Below are positions 14,657 to 14,682 of a DNA stretch of 14,682 nt, one piece after another (position 1 is the stretch's first letter; every line of letters starts with the position of its first letter). The stretch covers positions 1 through 14,682 of the forward strand of contig JBLHHI010000087.1 of the NCBI GenBank assembly GCA_047614125.1, read 5' to 3'. Below the pieces are notes generated by a model. The model made no database searches and was not told the DNA's origin. It saw only the letters and a program-made list of their open reading frames with translations. The position numbers and the translations under genes were made by a program. This DNA is from JBLHHI01 sp047614125. GTDB taxonomy: Bacteria > Bacteroidota > Bacteroidia > NS11-12g > UBA9320.

Positions 14657-14682
14657 TCAACGAAGCTAATAGGGTTTTATAT

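Overview
The window looks like a chromosomal segment of a Bacteroidota bacterium. The evidence is consistent across it: promoters with the TAnnTTTG -7 box typical of that phylum, two type IX secretion (T9SS) C-terminal sorting domains, a DUF4835/PorD-type protein, a sphingolipid-type alpha-oxoamine synthase, and the gene order bamD-rpoZ-coaBC-DUF4835. I see no insertion sequence, CRISPR array, tRNA or rRNA gene. The exact family within the phylum cannot be fixed from the sequence.

Left part (1-3130, minus strand): a membrane-anchored papain-family cysteine peptidase that runs off the left edge lies downstream of purL, the small, PurQ/PurS-dependent form of FGAM synthase. Next, on the plus strand, comes the grpE-dnaJ chaperone operon (3409-5096), preceded by a TGACA-n3-TGTCA inverted repeat. 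This DnaJ keeps only two of the four CxxCxGxG zinc motifs. Convergent to it is a tight four-gene minus-strand operon, bamD, rpoZ, coaBC and a DUF4835/PorD-like gene (5103-8584). It is driven by an almost ideal Bacteroidota promoter that ends about 12 bases before the bamD ATG.

The 301-base divergent intergenic region (8585-8885) carries promoters for bamD and for an SPT-like alpha-oxoamine synthase (8886-10145), which is followed by a clear rho-independent terminator. A membrane-anchored helix-hairpin-helix protein follows (10243-11151), with its own -7 box just past that terminator.

Right part (11168-14551, minus strand): a secreted double-PKD T9SS cargo protein, an ECF sigma factor and a 497-residue protein translationally coupled to the sigma factor. 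The 497-residue protein has a short cytoplasmic domain, one inner-membrane helix, a ~180-residue low-complexity linker and a C-terminal outer-membrane beta-barrel ending in Phe. This is the layout expected of a dual-membrane-spanning anti-sigma factor, and it is the most interesting system in the window. At the far right is a short orphan remnant of a T9SS sorting domain with an intact terminator behind it.
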